NCBI GenBank assembly: GCA_963702495.1
Contig: CAVPDA010000007.1
Span: 62,001 to 126,000, forward strand
Length of the DNA stretch: 64,000 bases
Reading direction: 5' to 3'
Source of the DNA: CAVPDA01 sp963702495
GTDB lineage: Bacteria; Pseudomonadota; Gammaproteobacteria; Burkholderiales; Rhodocyclaceae
Part shown: positions 8,530 to 16,350 of the stretch, one piece after another
How positions within the stretch are numbered: the stretch's first letter is position 1
Layout: every line of letters starts with the position of its first letter
Notes under the pieces: model-generated
Seen by the model: only the letters and a program-made list of their open reading frames with translations
What the model was told of the DNA's origin: nothing
Databases searched by the model: none
Program-made: the position numbers and the translations under genes

Positions 8530-9726
8530 ATGTTCCGGATATCCCAGTACATGCAGGAGATCGCCCACCCGACGCTGCTCGGGCGCAAGCTCGATCCGCC
8601 CGGTCCGGTGGTCATCTGGAACCTGATCCGGCGCTGCAATCTCACCTGCAAGCACTGCTACTCGATCTCCGCCGACAAGGACTTCCCCGGCGAATTGTCC
8701 ACCGCCGAGGTGTTCGAGGCGATGGACGACCTGAAGCGCTTTCGCGTGCCGGTGCTGATCCTGTCCGGCGGCGAGCCGCTGCTGCGGAGCGACATCTTCG
8801 ACATCGCCAGGCGGGCCAGGAGTATGGGATTCTATGTCGGCCTGTCGTCGAACGGCACACTGATCACCAAGGACAACATCGAGCGCATCGCCGAAGTCGG
8901 GTTCAACTACGTGGGCGTCAGTCTCGATGGCATCGCAGCAACCCACGACCGCTTCCGGCGTATGGCGGGCGCATTCGACGCTTCGCTCGCCGGCATCCGG
9001 CTGTGCCGCGATCTCGGCCTCAAGGTCGGGGTGCGCTACACCATGACGCAGGACAATGCCCACGACCTGGCGGCCCTGCTGCGGCTGGTCGAGGACGAGG
9101 GCATCGACCGCTTCTACTTCTCGCACCTCAACTACGCCGGCCGCGGCAACAAGAACCGCGAGGACGACGCCCATCACCAGATGACGCGCCGGGCGATGGA
9201 TCTGCTGTTCGACACCTGCTGGGAGCACACGCAGCGCGGCCTGGCCAAGGAATTCACCACCGGCAACAACGATGCCGATGCCGTCTACCTCCTGCAATGG
9301 GTGAGGCGCCGCTTTCCCGAACGCGAAGACCACATCCGTGCCAAGCTGGTGCAGTGGGGTGGCAACAGTTCGGGCGTGAACGTGGCCAATATCGACAACC
9401 TGGGCAATGTTCACCCGGATACCATGTGGTGGCACTACAGCCTGGGCAACGTGCGCGAACGTCCGTTCTCGCAGATCTGGAGCGATACGTCCGACCCGCT
9501 CATGGCCGGCCTCAAGGCGAAGCCCCGACCGGTGAAGGGCCGTTGCGGCGCCTGCCGGTATCTGGATGTCTGCGGCGGAAACACGCGGGTTCGCGCCCAG
9601 CAGCTCACCGGCGACCCGTGGGCGGAAGATCCGGCCTGCTATCTGAGCGACGACGAGATCGGCGTCGTGGCCTCGAATGAACGCCTGAAAGTCACACCGT
9701 ACGTATCCCTGAAGAGGAGAGCCTGA
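8530..9726 (+). CDS. nirJ: NirJ, radical SAM heme d1 biosynthesis enzyme
   Basis: A 398-aa radical-SAM protein. The cluster-binding CX3CX2C is C36, C40 and C43 (RRCNLTCKHCY). A GGEP motif follows (LSGGEPLL), and the C-terminus has a SPASM-like cysteine region (GRCGACRYLDVCGGN, then a further Cys). NirJ converts didecarboxysiroheme towards heme d1 by replacing propionates with oxo groups. It follows a perfect FNR-type box and is separated by 155 bp from nirH, so it probably has its own promoter. Confidence 0.92.
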   Translation: MFRISQYMQEIAHPTLLGRKLDPPGPVVIWNLIRRCNLTCKHCYSISADKDFPGELSTAEVFEAMDDLKRFRVPVLILSGGEPLLRSDIFDIARRARSMGFYVGLSSNGTLITKDNIERIAEVGFNYVGVSLDGIAATHDRFRRMAGAFDASLAGIRLCRDLGLKVGVRYTMTQDNAHDLAALLRLVEDEGIDRFYFSHLNYAGRGNKNREDDAHHQMTRRAMDLLFDTCWEHTQRGLAKEFTTGNNDADAVYLLQWVRRRFPEREDHIRAKLVQWGGNSSGVNVANIDNLGNVHPDTMWWHYSLGNVRERPFSQIWSDTSDPLMAGLKAKPRPVKGRCGACRYLDVCGGNTRVRAQQLTGDPWAEDPACYLSDDEIGVVASNERLKVTPYVSLKRRA

Positions 9727-9727
9727 G

Positions 9728-9817
9728 ATGCAAACCCTGATTCATGTCACCGTCTTGATCGGCTTGGTGCTGGTGGCCAGCTTCGCGTCCCAGGCGGCGC
9801 CGCTGGCAGGCTTTTGA
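9728..9817 (+). CDS. 29-aa hydrophobic peptide between nirJ and nirN
   Basis: A 29-codon frame starting two bases after the nirJ stop, behind a strong ribosome-binding site (GAGGAGAG). The product is one hydrophobic helix (about residues 3-20) followed by QAAPLAGF. It could be a small membrane peptide or a cleaved leader. I do not recognise it. Its tight packing and strong ribosome-binding site favour real translation, but it may also just couple nirJ to nirN translation. Confidence 0.45.
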   Translation: MQTLIHVTVLIGLVLVASFASQAAPLAGF

Positions 9818-9857
9818 AGAGGAACATGGATCGACTTGCCGTGGACCGGGCGACACC

Positions 9858-11462
9858 GTGAGCCGCGCTCCGACTGCGACCCGGGAGGCGAAGCGGTCGC
9901 TGGCGACGGCAGTCGGTCTCGCCGCTGCCGTCGTTCTCGGCATCGTCGCGCCCCAGCCGTCCGCGGCAGCGGCCGCCGAGCCGTCGCGCCTCTATGCGCA
10001 GCACTGCGCCGCCTGCCATGGTCCGGATCGCCTTGGGCTGATGGGACCGGCGCTGCTGCCGGAAAACCTGGAGCGGCTGAAGAAACCCGAAGCGGCGAAG
10101 GTGATCCGCGAAGGCCGTCCCGCCACCCAGATGGAAGGCTTCTCGGCCAAGATGACGGCCGAGGAAATCCAGAGCGTCGCCGATTGGATCTACACCCCGG
10201 TCACGCCGCGTCCGGTGTGGACCGAGGAGCAGATCCGCGCCTCGCGCGTGGTGCCGGTGAAGCCGGGCGATCTCAAGGACGCCCCCACCTTCGTCGCCGA
10301 CATGATGAATCTCTTCATCGTGGTCGAGGCGGGCGACAATCACGTCTCCGTGTTCGACGGCGACAAGCTGGAGCGCATCCACCGCTTCCCCTCGCGCTAC
10401 GCGCTGCACGGCGGGCCGAAATTCACCCCCGACGGGCGCTATGTGTTCTTCGCCTCGCGCGACGGCTGGGTGTCGAAGTTCGACATCTGGAACCTGAAGA
10501 CGGTGGCGGAAGTCCGTGCCGGCATCAACACGCGCAATGTCGCCGTGTCGTCCGACGGCAAGTTCGTGGCGGTCGCGAACTACCTTCCCCACACGCTGGT
10601 CCTGCTCGATGCCGACCTCAACCTGCTCAAGGTTCATGCGGTGCGGGACAAGGAGGGCAAGAGCAGTTCGCGCGTTTCCGCGGTGTATGACGCCGGCCCG
10701 CGCCGCAGTTTCGTCGCCGCCCTCAAGGACGTGCCGGAGGTGTGGGAGATCAGCTACGACCCGAAGGCGGAGGACATACCCACCGGCATGATCCACGACT
10801 TCCAGTACAAGGAGGGGGCGTTCATCCCCGGCTTCCTCAATCCGCGCCGCACCTTTCTCGCCGATGTCCTGGACGACTTCTTTTTCACCCAGGACTACAC
10901 CGAGCTGATCGGCGCCTCGCGCGAGGCGGGCAAGGGTCAGGTGGTCAATCTCGACGTGCGCAAGAAGATCGCAACGCTGGACCTGCCCGGCATGCCCCAT
11001 CTGGGATCGGGCATCACCTGGGAATACCAGGGCCGCACGGTAATGGCCACGCCCAACCTGAAGGAGGGTGTGGTTTCGGTGATCGACCTCAAGGACTGGA
11101 AAACCGTGAAGCAGATTCCGACCCTGGGGCCCGGCTTTTTCATGCGCAGCCACGAGAAGTCACGCTATGCCTGGGTGGATTCGATGATGAGTCCGCAGAA
11201 CAAGAACGTGCTGCAGGTGATCGACAAGCAGACATTGGAAAAGGCGGGCGAGGTCAGAGTCGAGCCGGGCAAGACGCTGGCCCACATCGAGTTCGATCGC
11301 TACGGCAAGTACGCCCTGGCCAGCCTGTGGGAGAATGAGGGCGCGATCATCGTCTATGATGCCGCGACCTTGAAGGAAGTGAAGCGCATCCCGGCCCGCA
11401 AGCCGGTCGGCAAGTACAATCTCTTCAACAAGATCACGCGCTCCAGCGGGACCAGCCACTGA
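9858..11462 (+). CDS. nirN: NirN, c-type cytochrome / heme d1 protein
   Basis: A 534-aa periplasmic protein. It has a signal sequence (about 1-40), a cytochrome c domain with CAACH (C50, C53, H54) and an eight-bladed d1 beta-propeller. NirN oxidises dihydro-heme d1 to heme d1 and hands it to NirS. It is not NirS itself. Where NirS has its active-site His residues (motifs like SHEHPEF and FLHDGGW), this protein reads AALKDVPEV and FIPGFLNPRR. The start is a GTG at 9858. An 11-codon frame (ATG at 9826) ends exactly on it (GTGA), so translation may be coupled. Confidence 0.88.
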   Translation: MSRAPTATREAKRSLATAVGLAAAVVLGIVAPQPSAAAAAEPSRLYAQHCAACHGPDRLGLMGPALLPENLERLKKPEAAKVIREGRPATQMEGFSAKMTAEEIQSVADWIYTPVTPRPVWTEEQIRASRVVPVKPGDLKDAPTFVADMMNLFIVVEAGDNHVSVFDGDKLERIHRFPSRYALHGGPKFTPDGRYVFFASRDGWVSKFDIWNLKTVAEVRAGINTRNVAVSSDGKFVAVANYLPHTLVLLDADLNLLKVHAVRDKEGKSSSRVSAVYDAGPRRSFVAALKDVPEVWEISYDPKAEDIPTGMIHDFQYKEGAFIPGFLNPRRTFLADVLDDFFFTQDYTELIGASREAGKGQVVNLDVRKKIATLDLPGMPHLGSGITWEYQGRTVMATPNLKEGVVSVIDLKDWKTVKQIPTLGPGFFMRSHEKSRYAWVDSMMSPQNKNVLQVIDKQTLEKAGEVRVEPGKTLAHIEFDRYGKYALASLWENEGAIIVYDAATLKEVKRIPARKPVGKYNLFNKITRSSGTSH

Positions 11463-11600
11463 GCGCGATTTCGCATCCGATCCAGCGGCGGGTCGGCCGT
11501 CTCGTCCGTCCACTTCGTCCAAATCGGATCCGGTGAAGGAATCGGAGGTCCGACCCAATGGTTCCGCCGGCGTCCACGCCGCTGCCGGCACCAGGAAATC

Positions 11601-12218
11601 ATGTACCACGGTGAAAGATTCAACAGCTATAGCCACCTGATCGGTGCACTGCTCGCTCTTGCCGGCGCGGTCGTGCTGATCGTGGTTGCCGTGCTGCAGG
11701 CCGACGTCTGGAAGATCGTGAGCTTCTCGATCTACGGCGCCTCCCTGGTGCTGCTCTACAGTTTCTCCACGCTCTATCACAGCACCCGTGGCGGCGCGAA
11801 GCGACTCTTCCAGAAGCTCGACCACAACGCCATCTACCTGCTGATCGCCGGCAGCTACACGCCGTTTACCCTCGTGACCCTGCGCGGGCCCTGGGGCTGG
11901 ACGCTGTTCGGCGTGATCTGGGGGCTGGCTGCGGTGGGCATGCTGCAGGAGTCGTTGCTGGGCAAGAGGACCAGAACGCTGTCGCTGGTGATCTACGTCC
12001 TCATGGGCTGGGTGGCGCTGGTCGCCGTGGTTCCGCTGGTCAAGGCCTTGTCGCCGGCCGGCTTCGCCTGGCTCGCGGCCGGCGGCCTGATCTACACCCT
12101 GGGCATTGCCTTCTATCTCTACGACGAGAAATTCAAGCACTGGCATGGCATCTGGCACCTGTTCGTGGTCGCCGGCAGCGCCGTGCACTATGTCGCCATA
12201 CTCCTGTACGTTGCCTGA
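11601..12218 (+). CDS. HlyIII/PAQR-family membrane protein
   Basis: A 205-aa seven-helix membrane protein of the hemolysin III (YqfA/TrhA, PAQR) family. It shows the N-terminal GERFNSYSHLIGALL, the FSTLYHS motif with a conserved His, the DHNAIYLLIAGSYTPF motif and a C-terminal HWHGIWHLFVVAGSAVHY. These His/Asp residues form the family's metal site. The family's role is in membrane lipid homeostasis, and the hemolysin name is historical. It stands alone after nirN with a 138-bp gap and has no clear functional link to denitrification. Confidence 0.88.
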   Translation: MYHGERFNSYSHLIGALLALAGAVVLIVVAVLQADVWKIVSFSIYGASLVLLYSFSTLYHSTRGGAKRLFQKLDHNAIYLLIAGSYTPFTLVTLRGPWGWTLFGVIWGLAAVGMLQESLLGKRTRTLSLVIYVLMGWVALVAVVPLVKALSPAGFAWLAAGGLIYTLGIAFYLYDEKFKHWHGIWHLFVVAGSAVHYVAILLYVA

Positions 12219-12241
12219 ATGCGGCCAAGACGCCTCGGGCG

Positions 12242-12799
12242 CTAGTCCAGCCTCTCGGCGGTCGGCCAAGTTCCCGGCTCGATCACGTCTTCCGCGACGC
12301 GGACGCAATCCCGGATGTGCTTCTCGCCCACGTACCACATCGCTGTGTAGCTCATGACGGCGGACAGGGCTTGCCCGGCGACGGGAAGGTACTTGGCCGC
12401 CTGCTTCGCCGTGATGCGGGTGGCCACCACCTGCAGGGCGCGCAGGACAAGGTCGGCGGAGACGAGCTTGCCGATCATGTTGGCGCCGGCGCCGACGATG
12501 GACGCGTAGACCACCACTTTCGTGTCCATGTCGAGTTGCTCGATCTGCGCGGGCGCGAGGCCGAACTCCTGATTGATCCTGGTGACGAGTCGGATGAGCA
12601 GACCGACGTCGGTGGCGAGGTCCAGCCCCGGCACGGGCACCAGCACGGCGCCCGCCGAAACGAGGGCGCGTTGCCTGACCATGCTGCGGCAGCGTCGCGC
12701 CACGAGCGCGATCTGCCCACGGCTGGAGGGAAGCAGGATGAGTTCCGTTCCCGTGGAAGTCTTCCCGAAACGATGTTGGATGCGAGAACGGATGGACAC
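12242..12799 (-). CDS. DUF697-like membrane-associated protein
   Basis: A 185-aa protein. After a basic N-terminal stretch there are amphipathic or hydrophobic segments (SAGAVLVPVPGLDLATDVGL, and KYLPVAGQALSAVMSYTAMW near the end). These resemble DUF697/YcjF-type domains associated with GTPases. No GTPase is adjacent. The function is unknown. It converges on the HlyIII gene with 23 bp between the stops. Confidence 0.6.
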   Translation of the reverse strand: MSIRSRIQHRFGKTSTGTELILLPSSRGQIALVARRCRSMVRQRALVSAGAVLVPVPGLDLATDVGLLIRLVTRINQEFGLAPAQIEQLDMDTKVVVYASIVGAGANMIGKLVSADLVLRALQVVATRITAKQAAKYLPVAGQALSAVMSYTAMWYVGEKHIRDCVRVAEDVIEPGTWPTAERLD

Positions 12800-12903
12800 G
12801 ATGGGAGTGAGGTTCTTCCAGGAAATCCGCGTCGAACGTCGCCGCGGCTTGCGTCCTCATTGTAGGACACGGCGTGTGCCTTGTCCCGACGGCCGGGGTC
12901 CGA

Positions 12904-12917
12904 CTGACATGAATCAA
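12904..12917 (+). promoter_or_regulatory. FNR/Dnr-type box before the DUF2249 gene
   Basis: CTGACATGAATCAA matches 8 of 10 positions of the FNR-family consensus (perfect right half). Exactly 22 bp downstream is GAGAAT (12940-12945), a 4/6 match to the -10 consensus. The predicted start site is near 12952, with the ATG at 12976. Confidence 0.6.
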
Positions 12918-12975
12918 GGCGGTCGCGGACACCGGACGCGAGAATTCGCGCTTTCGACCCATCAGGAGGACGACC

Positions 12976-13236
12976 GTGTCCCAACCCCATCTGCATGTCA
13001 CACCGGAAGCCATCTATCCCTTCGACGCGCGCGGCATCGCCAAGCGTTTCCGCCACGCGGCGATCTTCGGCGCCCTCGACGCACTGCACGCCGGGGAAAC
13101 GATGCGCTTCATGAACGACCACGATCCCCTGCCGCTGCTGGAGCAGATGCGGGCACGTTACGGCGCTGCGGTGGAGATCAATTATCTGAGGCGAGAGCCG
13201 GGCGAGATCGTCATCGACTTCGTCAAGCTGTCGTGA
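12976..13236 (+). CDS. DUF2249 domain protein
   Basis: An 86-aa protein matching the DUF2249 pattern: a short beta-strand, then ALDALHAGETMRFMNDHDP, then a C-terminal EPGEIVIDFVKLS. The ribosome-binding site is AGGAGG (12964-12969). DUF2249 proteins recur in gene clusters for denitrification and NO response; their molecular role is not established. The FNR-type promoter upstream supports anaerobic expression together with the following membrane protein. Confidence 0.8.
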   Translation: MSQPHLHVTPEAIYPFDARGIAKRFRHAAIFGALDALHAGETMRFMNDHDPLPLLEQMRARYGAAVEINYLRREPGEIVIDFVKLS

Positions 13237-13259
13237 GTTGAGCCGACCGTCGGATCTCC

Positions 13260-14417
13260 ATGCTGCCGGTTCTGGTGGTGGTGGCCCTGGCCGGCTTCGC
13301 GGCGGCGGCGCTGTTGTCCGCCTCGCAGGTGATGGCACCGGCGGCATGGGCGCATGTCGCCTTCGCCATGGGCGTCATGCCGCTGATTCTCGGCGCCATC
13401 GGCTACTTCGTCCCGGTGCTGACGCGCAGCGGCGCTCCGCCGCCTCCCGTTCGACTGCTGCCCGTTCTGGCCGTGGCGGCCGCTGCGGGCTTGATTGCGG
13501 CCCTGGCATGGCCGGGCAGCTTCGGTCACTCGGCCTTCGCCGCCGCCGCCATCGCCCTTCTTGCGGCGCTCTGGATGCTGGCGTGGATCGTGCGGCGCGG
13601 GCGCTCCGCCCTCGGGGCGCCGCATCCCGGGCTGCGCTGGTACCTCGCGGCAATGGTGCTGCTGGCGGCGGCGCTGCTGGCGGCGATTGCGATGCAACTG
13701 TGGCCGCAGCAAAAGGCCGCGCTGCGGCTATTCCATCTGCATCTCAATCTGCTGGGCTTCGTCGGCATCACCGCGATCGGCACGCTGCAGGTACTCCTGC
13801 CCACCGCCGCCGCGCGTCCCGATCCGGGCGTCGCCCAGCGGCTGCGGCGCGATCTGCCCTTCGCGGTGGCGGGTGCGCTGCTGGTGGCGGCCGGCGCGGC
13901 CTGGTTCAAGCCGCTGAGTTATGCCGGACTGATTCTCTATCTGGCGCCGTTGCTGCGGATGGCCGCTGCGTGGATCGCGCACTTTCGCGGCGCGCTGCTG
14001 CAGCGCCACGGTGCCGCGCCTTCGCTGTCGCTGGCGCTGCTCGGGCTGGTCCTGCTGCTGCTGGCAGGAGGCGCCCACGGCCTCGGCTTGCAGCCGGGGC
14101 GCGATGCGATCCTCGGCTTCATCCTGGCCTTCCTGCTGCCGTTGGTGAGCGGTGCCGCGACCCAACTGCTGCCGGTGTGGCTGCGCCCGGGCGTGCAGAC
14201 GGCGTGGCACGCCGCGGCGCGAGCCCGCCTCGGTCGCTGGAGCGCGCTGCGGGCTGCGCTGATGATTGCCGGGGGTATGCTGGTGACGTCGGGGGTCGGA
14301 GCCGGCCTGTGGTTCGCCCTGGGAGGCCTCGCGCTATTTGCAGTGGCGGCGGCATCGCTTCCCTTCCTGCCCTACGCCGCGCCGCAAGAGCGCACGCAAA
14401 TAGAAAGGCGGCCGTAG
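13260..14417 (+). CDS. NnrS-like polytopic membrane protein
   Basis: A 385-aa protein with about ten to twelve hydrophobic segments. A histidine-bearing segment, HLHLNLLGFVGITAIGTLQ, resembles heme-binding helices of heme-copper-oxidase-related proteins and of the NnrS group. It starts 23 bp after the DUF2249 gene and shares its FNR-type promoter. A role in NO tolerance or nitrosative-stress relief, as for NnrS, is inferred from context. The fold and the histidines alone do not prove it. Its stop codon lies inside the terminator hairpin of the downstream minus-strand unit. Confidence 0.6.
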   Translation: MLPVLVVVALAGFAAAALLSASQVMAPAAWAHVAFAMGVMPLILGAIGYFVPVLTRSGAPPPPVRLLPVLAVAAAAGLIAALAWPGSFGHSAFAAAAIALLAALWMLAWIVRRGRSALGAPHPGLRWYLAAMVLLAAALLAAIAMQLWPQQKAALRLFHLHLNLLGFVGITAIGTLQVLLPTAAARPDPGVAQRLRRDLPFAVAGALLVAAGAAWFKPLSYAGLILYLAPLLRMAAAWIAHFRGALLQRHGAAPSLSLALLGLVLLLLAGGAHGLGLQPGRDAILGFILAFLLPLVSGAATQLLPVWLRPGVQTAWHAAARARLGRWSALRAALMIAGGMLVTSGVGAGLWFALGGLALFAVAAASLPFLPYAAPQERTQIERRP

Positions 14418-14537
14418 CCGCCTTTCCTTCCCTGAGCAAGTGCTTCGTAACTAATCGTGTTGCCGGTGCGGTCCGGGTGAAGTCGCGTCCCCGGTTGTCT
14501 CGTCCCCGCCAGCGGTCCAGTGCGTCCTCCTTTGAAT
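14396..14537 (-). ncRNA. Putative FNR-type-controlled small RNA, unit A
   Basis: On the minus strand a box TTGACCTGCCGCAA (14571-14584) is followed after 21 bp by TAGAAT (-10, 14544-14549), predicting an A start at about 14537. The transcript would end at a perfect 10-bp hairpin (14403-14426) followed by TTTCTATTT, about 140 nt in all. It shares with unit B the box, the position of the -10 and the segment GCACTTGCTCAGGG just before the terminator. No convincing ORF lies in it. Alternatively, the hairpin may only terminate the converging genes. Confidence 0.45.
14403..14426 (-). terminator. Intrinsic terminator of unit A
   Basis: GAAAGGCGGC and GCCGCCTTTC form a perfect 10-bp stem with a 4-nt loop. 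On the minus strand it is followed by the T-rich tail TATTTG. It can also act for the plus-strand NnrS-like gene, whose stop lies in the hairpin at 14415-14417. Confidence 0.75.
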
Positions 14538-14543
14538 GCCGCC

Positions 14544-14584
14544 ATTCTAGGGCTCTGCGCTGCGACGACTTTGCGGCAGGTCAA
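14544..14584 (-). promoter_or_regulatory. FNR-type class II promoter of unit A
   Basis: The box TTGACCTGCCGCAA matches 7 of 10 FNR-family positions, and the -10 is TAGAAT (5/6). The box centre lies about 40.5 bp upstream of the predicted start, which is class II geometry. Confidence 0.5.
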
Positions 14585-14619
14585 CCTCTCGCGCCTTCGC
14601 GTGCGGTCCCGTTCCCCCC

Positions 14620-14701
14620 GCCGGGAAAGAGGAAGGGCGACCGAAGCCGCCCTTCCTCCCCCCTGAGCAAGTGCAACATCGTATCGGGGGAACCGCTGGC
14701 G
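14620..14701 (-). ncRNA. Putative FNR-type-controlled small RNA, unit B
   Basis: A second copy of the same layout: an identical box (14733-14746), -10 TGGAAT (14708-14713), the conserved GCACTTGCTCAGGG and a terminator hairpin (14629-14658) with a TTCG loop. The predicted transcript is about 80 nt. The sequence between start and conserved segment differs from unit A, so the two would be sibling RNAs with a common 3' part. Confidence 0.42.
14629..14658 (-). terminator. Intrinsic terminator of unit B
   Basis: GAGGAAGGGCG and CGCCCTTCCTC form an 11-bp stem, extended by inner pairs to a TTCG tetraloop. On the minus strand the tail is TTTCCC, which is short of T. Confidence 0.6.
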
Positions 14702-14707
14702 CCGAGC

Positions 14708-14746
14708 ATTCCAGGGGGCGCCGAGCCTCGTCTTGCGGCAGGTCAA
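14708..14746 (-). promoter_or_regulatory. FNR-type promoter of unit B
   Basis: The box TTGACCTGCCGCAA is identical to that of unit A. TGGAAT lies 19 bp downstream, slightly short of the ideal 22. Confidence 0.42.
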
Positions 14747-14838
14747 CTGGCACGCGTCTGGCTGGAGCGCGGCGCCGCCCGGGGCCGTCCCCGGACCTGC
14801 AGTCGATCGGGCACAAACCTGTCGGCGCAGGGAATCAA

Positions 14839-14853
14839 TGCGAATCATTCGCG
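14839..14853 (+). promoter_or_regulatory. Fur-like dyad before the copper-storage gene
   Basis: GCGAATcATTCGC (14840-14852) is a perfect 6-1-6 inverted repeat with the layout and inner bases (AAT-C-ATT) of GC-rich Fur boxes. A possible -10, TATCAT, lies at 14870-14875, so a bound repressor would cover the promoter region. Another metalloregulator is possible. Confidence 0.45.
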
Positions 14854-14914
14854 GAATGCCCACTTGGGCTATCATCTGGCAGCCAACTGATGGCCACACG
14901 GACAGGAGAAGGAA

Positions 14915-15355
14915 ATGGACAGACGGGAGCTTCTGGTGGGCGGCGCGGCGCTGGCGGCTGCGGCCACCGCGGGTGCGGCCTTCGCCGCGGACGAGCACGA
15001 TCATCACATGCACCATGGCGGCGGCAAGTTCAAGGCGCTGGTGACCACGGCAGCCGACTGCATTCATATCGGCGAAGAGTGCATGAACCACTGCCTCGAT
15101 CTGCTGGCGACGGGCGACAAGGAACTGGGCATGTGCGCCAAGTCGGTGAATCAGATGCTGGCGGCCTGCAACGCGCTGGTGCGGCTGGGCACGCAGGACT
15201 CGAAGTACCTGCCGAAGATGGCGGCGCTGGCGGGGCAGATCTGCGACGACTGCGAGAAGGAGTGCCGCAAGCATGAGAAGAAGCATGCCCAGTGCAAGGC
15301 CTGCGCCGATGCCTGCGCCGCCTGTCTCAAGGAATGCAAGAAGGTCGCGGCCTGA
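14915..15355 (+). CDS. Csp-type copper storage protein (Cys-rich four-helix bundle)
   Basis: A 146-aa protein. It has a short twin-arginine-like signal (DRRELL at 2-7, then an Ala-rich stretch) followed by a His-rich linker (HDHHMHH). The mature part is alpha-helical and carries 13 cysteines, many as CX2C or CX3C pairs (ECMNHC, CDDCEKEC, CKACADACAACLKEC). This is the DUF326/Csp pattern, where cysteines inside a four-helix bundle bind many Cu(I). The signal suggests export as in Csp1. It may buffer copper for N2O reductase or other cuproenzymes, which is inference. A ribosome-binding site (AGGAGAAGG) precedes the ATG. Confidence 0.85.
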   Translation: MDRRELLVGGAALAAAATAGAAFAADEHDHHMHHGGGKFKALVTTAADCIHIGEECMNHCLDLLATGDKELGMCAKSVNQMLAACNALVRLGTQDSKYLPKMAALAGQICDDCEKECRKHEKKHAQCKACADACAACLKECKKVAA

Positions 15356-15430
15356 ACAGCGCGGTCCGCCCGCGCCTGGCGGGCGGCCGGGCCGCTTCGC
15401 ATCCCGTTCCTATCTTATCGAGGAGAAGCC

Positions 15431-16297
15431 ATGTATCCGTTGCCACGACTGATCGCCCGCAGCGCCCTGGTGCTCGCGGCGATGCTCGGCCTGGGCCAGG
15501 CCGCCATTGCCCAGGGCGTACTGAAAGTGTCCGCCATTCCCGACGAGGCGCCCACCGAGCTGCAGCGCAAGTTCGCCCCCCTCGGCAAGTATCTCGAGAA
15601 GGAGACCGGCATGAAGGTCGAATTCACGCCGGTCACGGACTATGCCGCCGTCGTCGAGTCGCTGGCGACGCGCAAGATCGACATGGCCTGGCTCGGTGGC
15701 TTCACTTTCGTCCAGACCAGGATTCGCACCAACGGCACCGCCATCCCCATCGTGCAGCGCCAGGAGGACGCGGTCTTCACCAGCAAGTTCATCAGTGCAG
15801 ACGACAAGATCAAGTCTTTCGCGGACCTCAAGGGCAGGACCTTCGCCTTCGGTTCCCCCTCTTCCACCTCCGGCCATCTGATGCCGCGCCATTTCCTGAT
15901 GCAGGCCGGGCTCGATCCGGACAAGGATTTCAAGAACGTCGCCTTCTCCGGCGCCCATGATGCGACGGTGGCCTTCGTCGCCTCGGGCAAGGTCGATGCG
16001 GGGGTGCTCAACGCCTCGGTGTGGGACAAGCTGGTCGAGCAGAAGAAGGTGGACCCGGCCAAGGTCAAGGTATTCGCCACGACGCCGCCGTACTTCGACT
16101 ACAACTGGACGGTGCGCGGCGACCTCGACCCGGCGCTGGTGAAGAAACTCACCGACGCCTTCCTCAAGCTCGACCCCAACAACCCCGAGCACAAGGAGTT
16201 GATGGACCTGCAGCGCGCCAGCCGCTTCATCCCGACCAAGGCCGAGAATTACGCCGGCATCGAGGCGGCGGCCAAGGCCGCGGGGCTGCTCAAGTAG
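15431..16297 (+). CDS. PhnD-type ABC transporter substrate-binding protein
   Basis: A 288-aa periplasmic binding protein with a signal peptide (about 1-27, AQG cleavage region). It has the PhnD/phosphonate-family layout: KVSAIPDEAPTEL near the N-terminus, the AWLGGFTFVQ segment, and GSPSSTSGHLMPRHF in the second lobe. This family binds oxyanions such as phosphonate, phosphite and, in one annotated subfamily, putatively selenate. It heads an operon with an ATPase and two permeases. No phosphonate lyase, ptxD or selenium genes are near, so the substrate is unresolved. The ribosome-binding site is GAGGAGAAGCC. Confidence 0.85.
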   Translation: MYPLPRLIARSALVLAAMLGLGQAAIAQGVLKVSAIPDEAPTELQRKFAPLGKYLEKETGMKVEFTPVTDYAAVVESLATRKIDMAWLGGFTFVQTRIRTNGTAIPIVQRQEDAVFTSKFISADDKIKSFADLKGRTFAFGSPSSTSGHLMPRHFLMQAGLDPDKDFKNVAFSGAHDATVAFVASGKVDAGVLNASVWDKLVEQKKVDPAKVKVFATTPPYFDYNWTVRGDLDPALVKKLTDAFLKLDPNNPEHKELMDLQRASRFIPTKAENYAGIEAAAKAAGLLK

Positions 16298-16350
16298 GGC
16301 GTCCGCTCCAAACACGGCGGACAAGCGCGTGTGTCGCCGGCGGCTTCTTC

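Noticed and set aside
9858..11462. Cytochrome cd1 nitrite reductase NirS
   Set aside because: It has the cytochrome c and d1-propeller layout but lacks the two active-site His regions of NirS and fits NirN.
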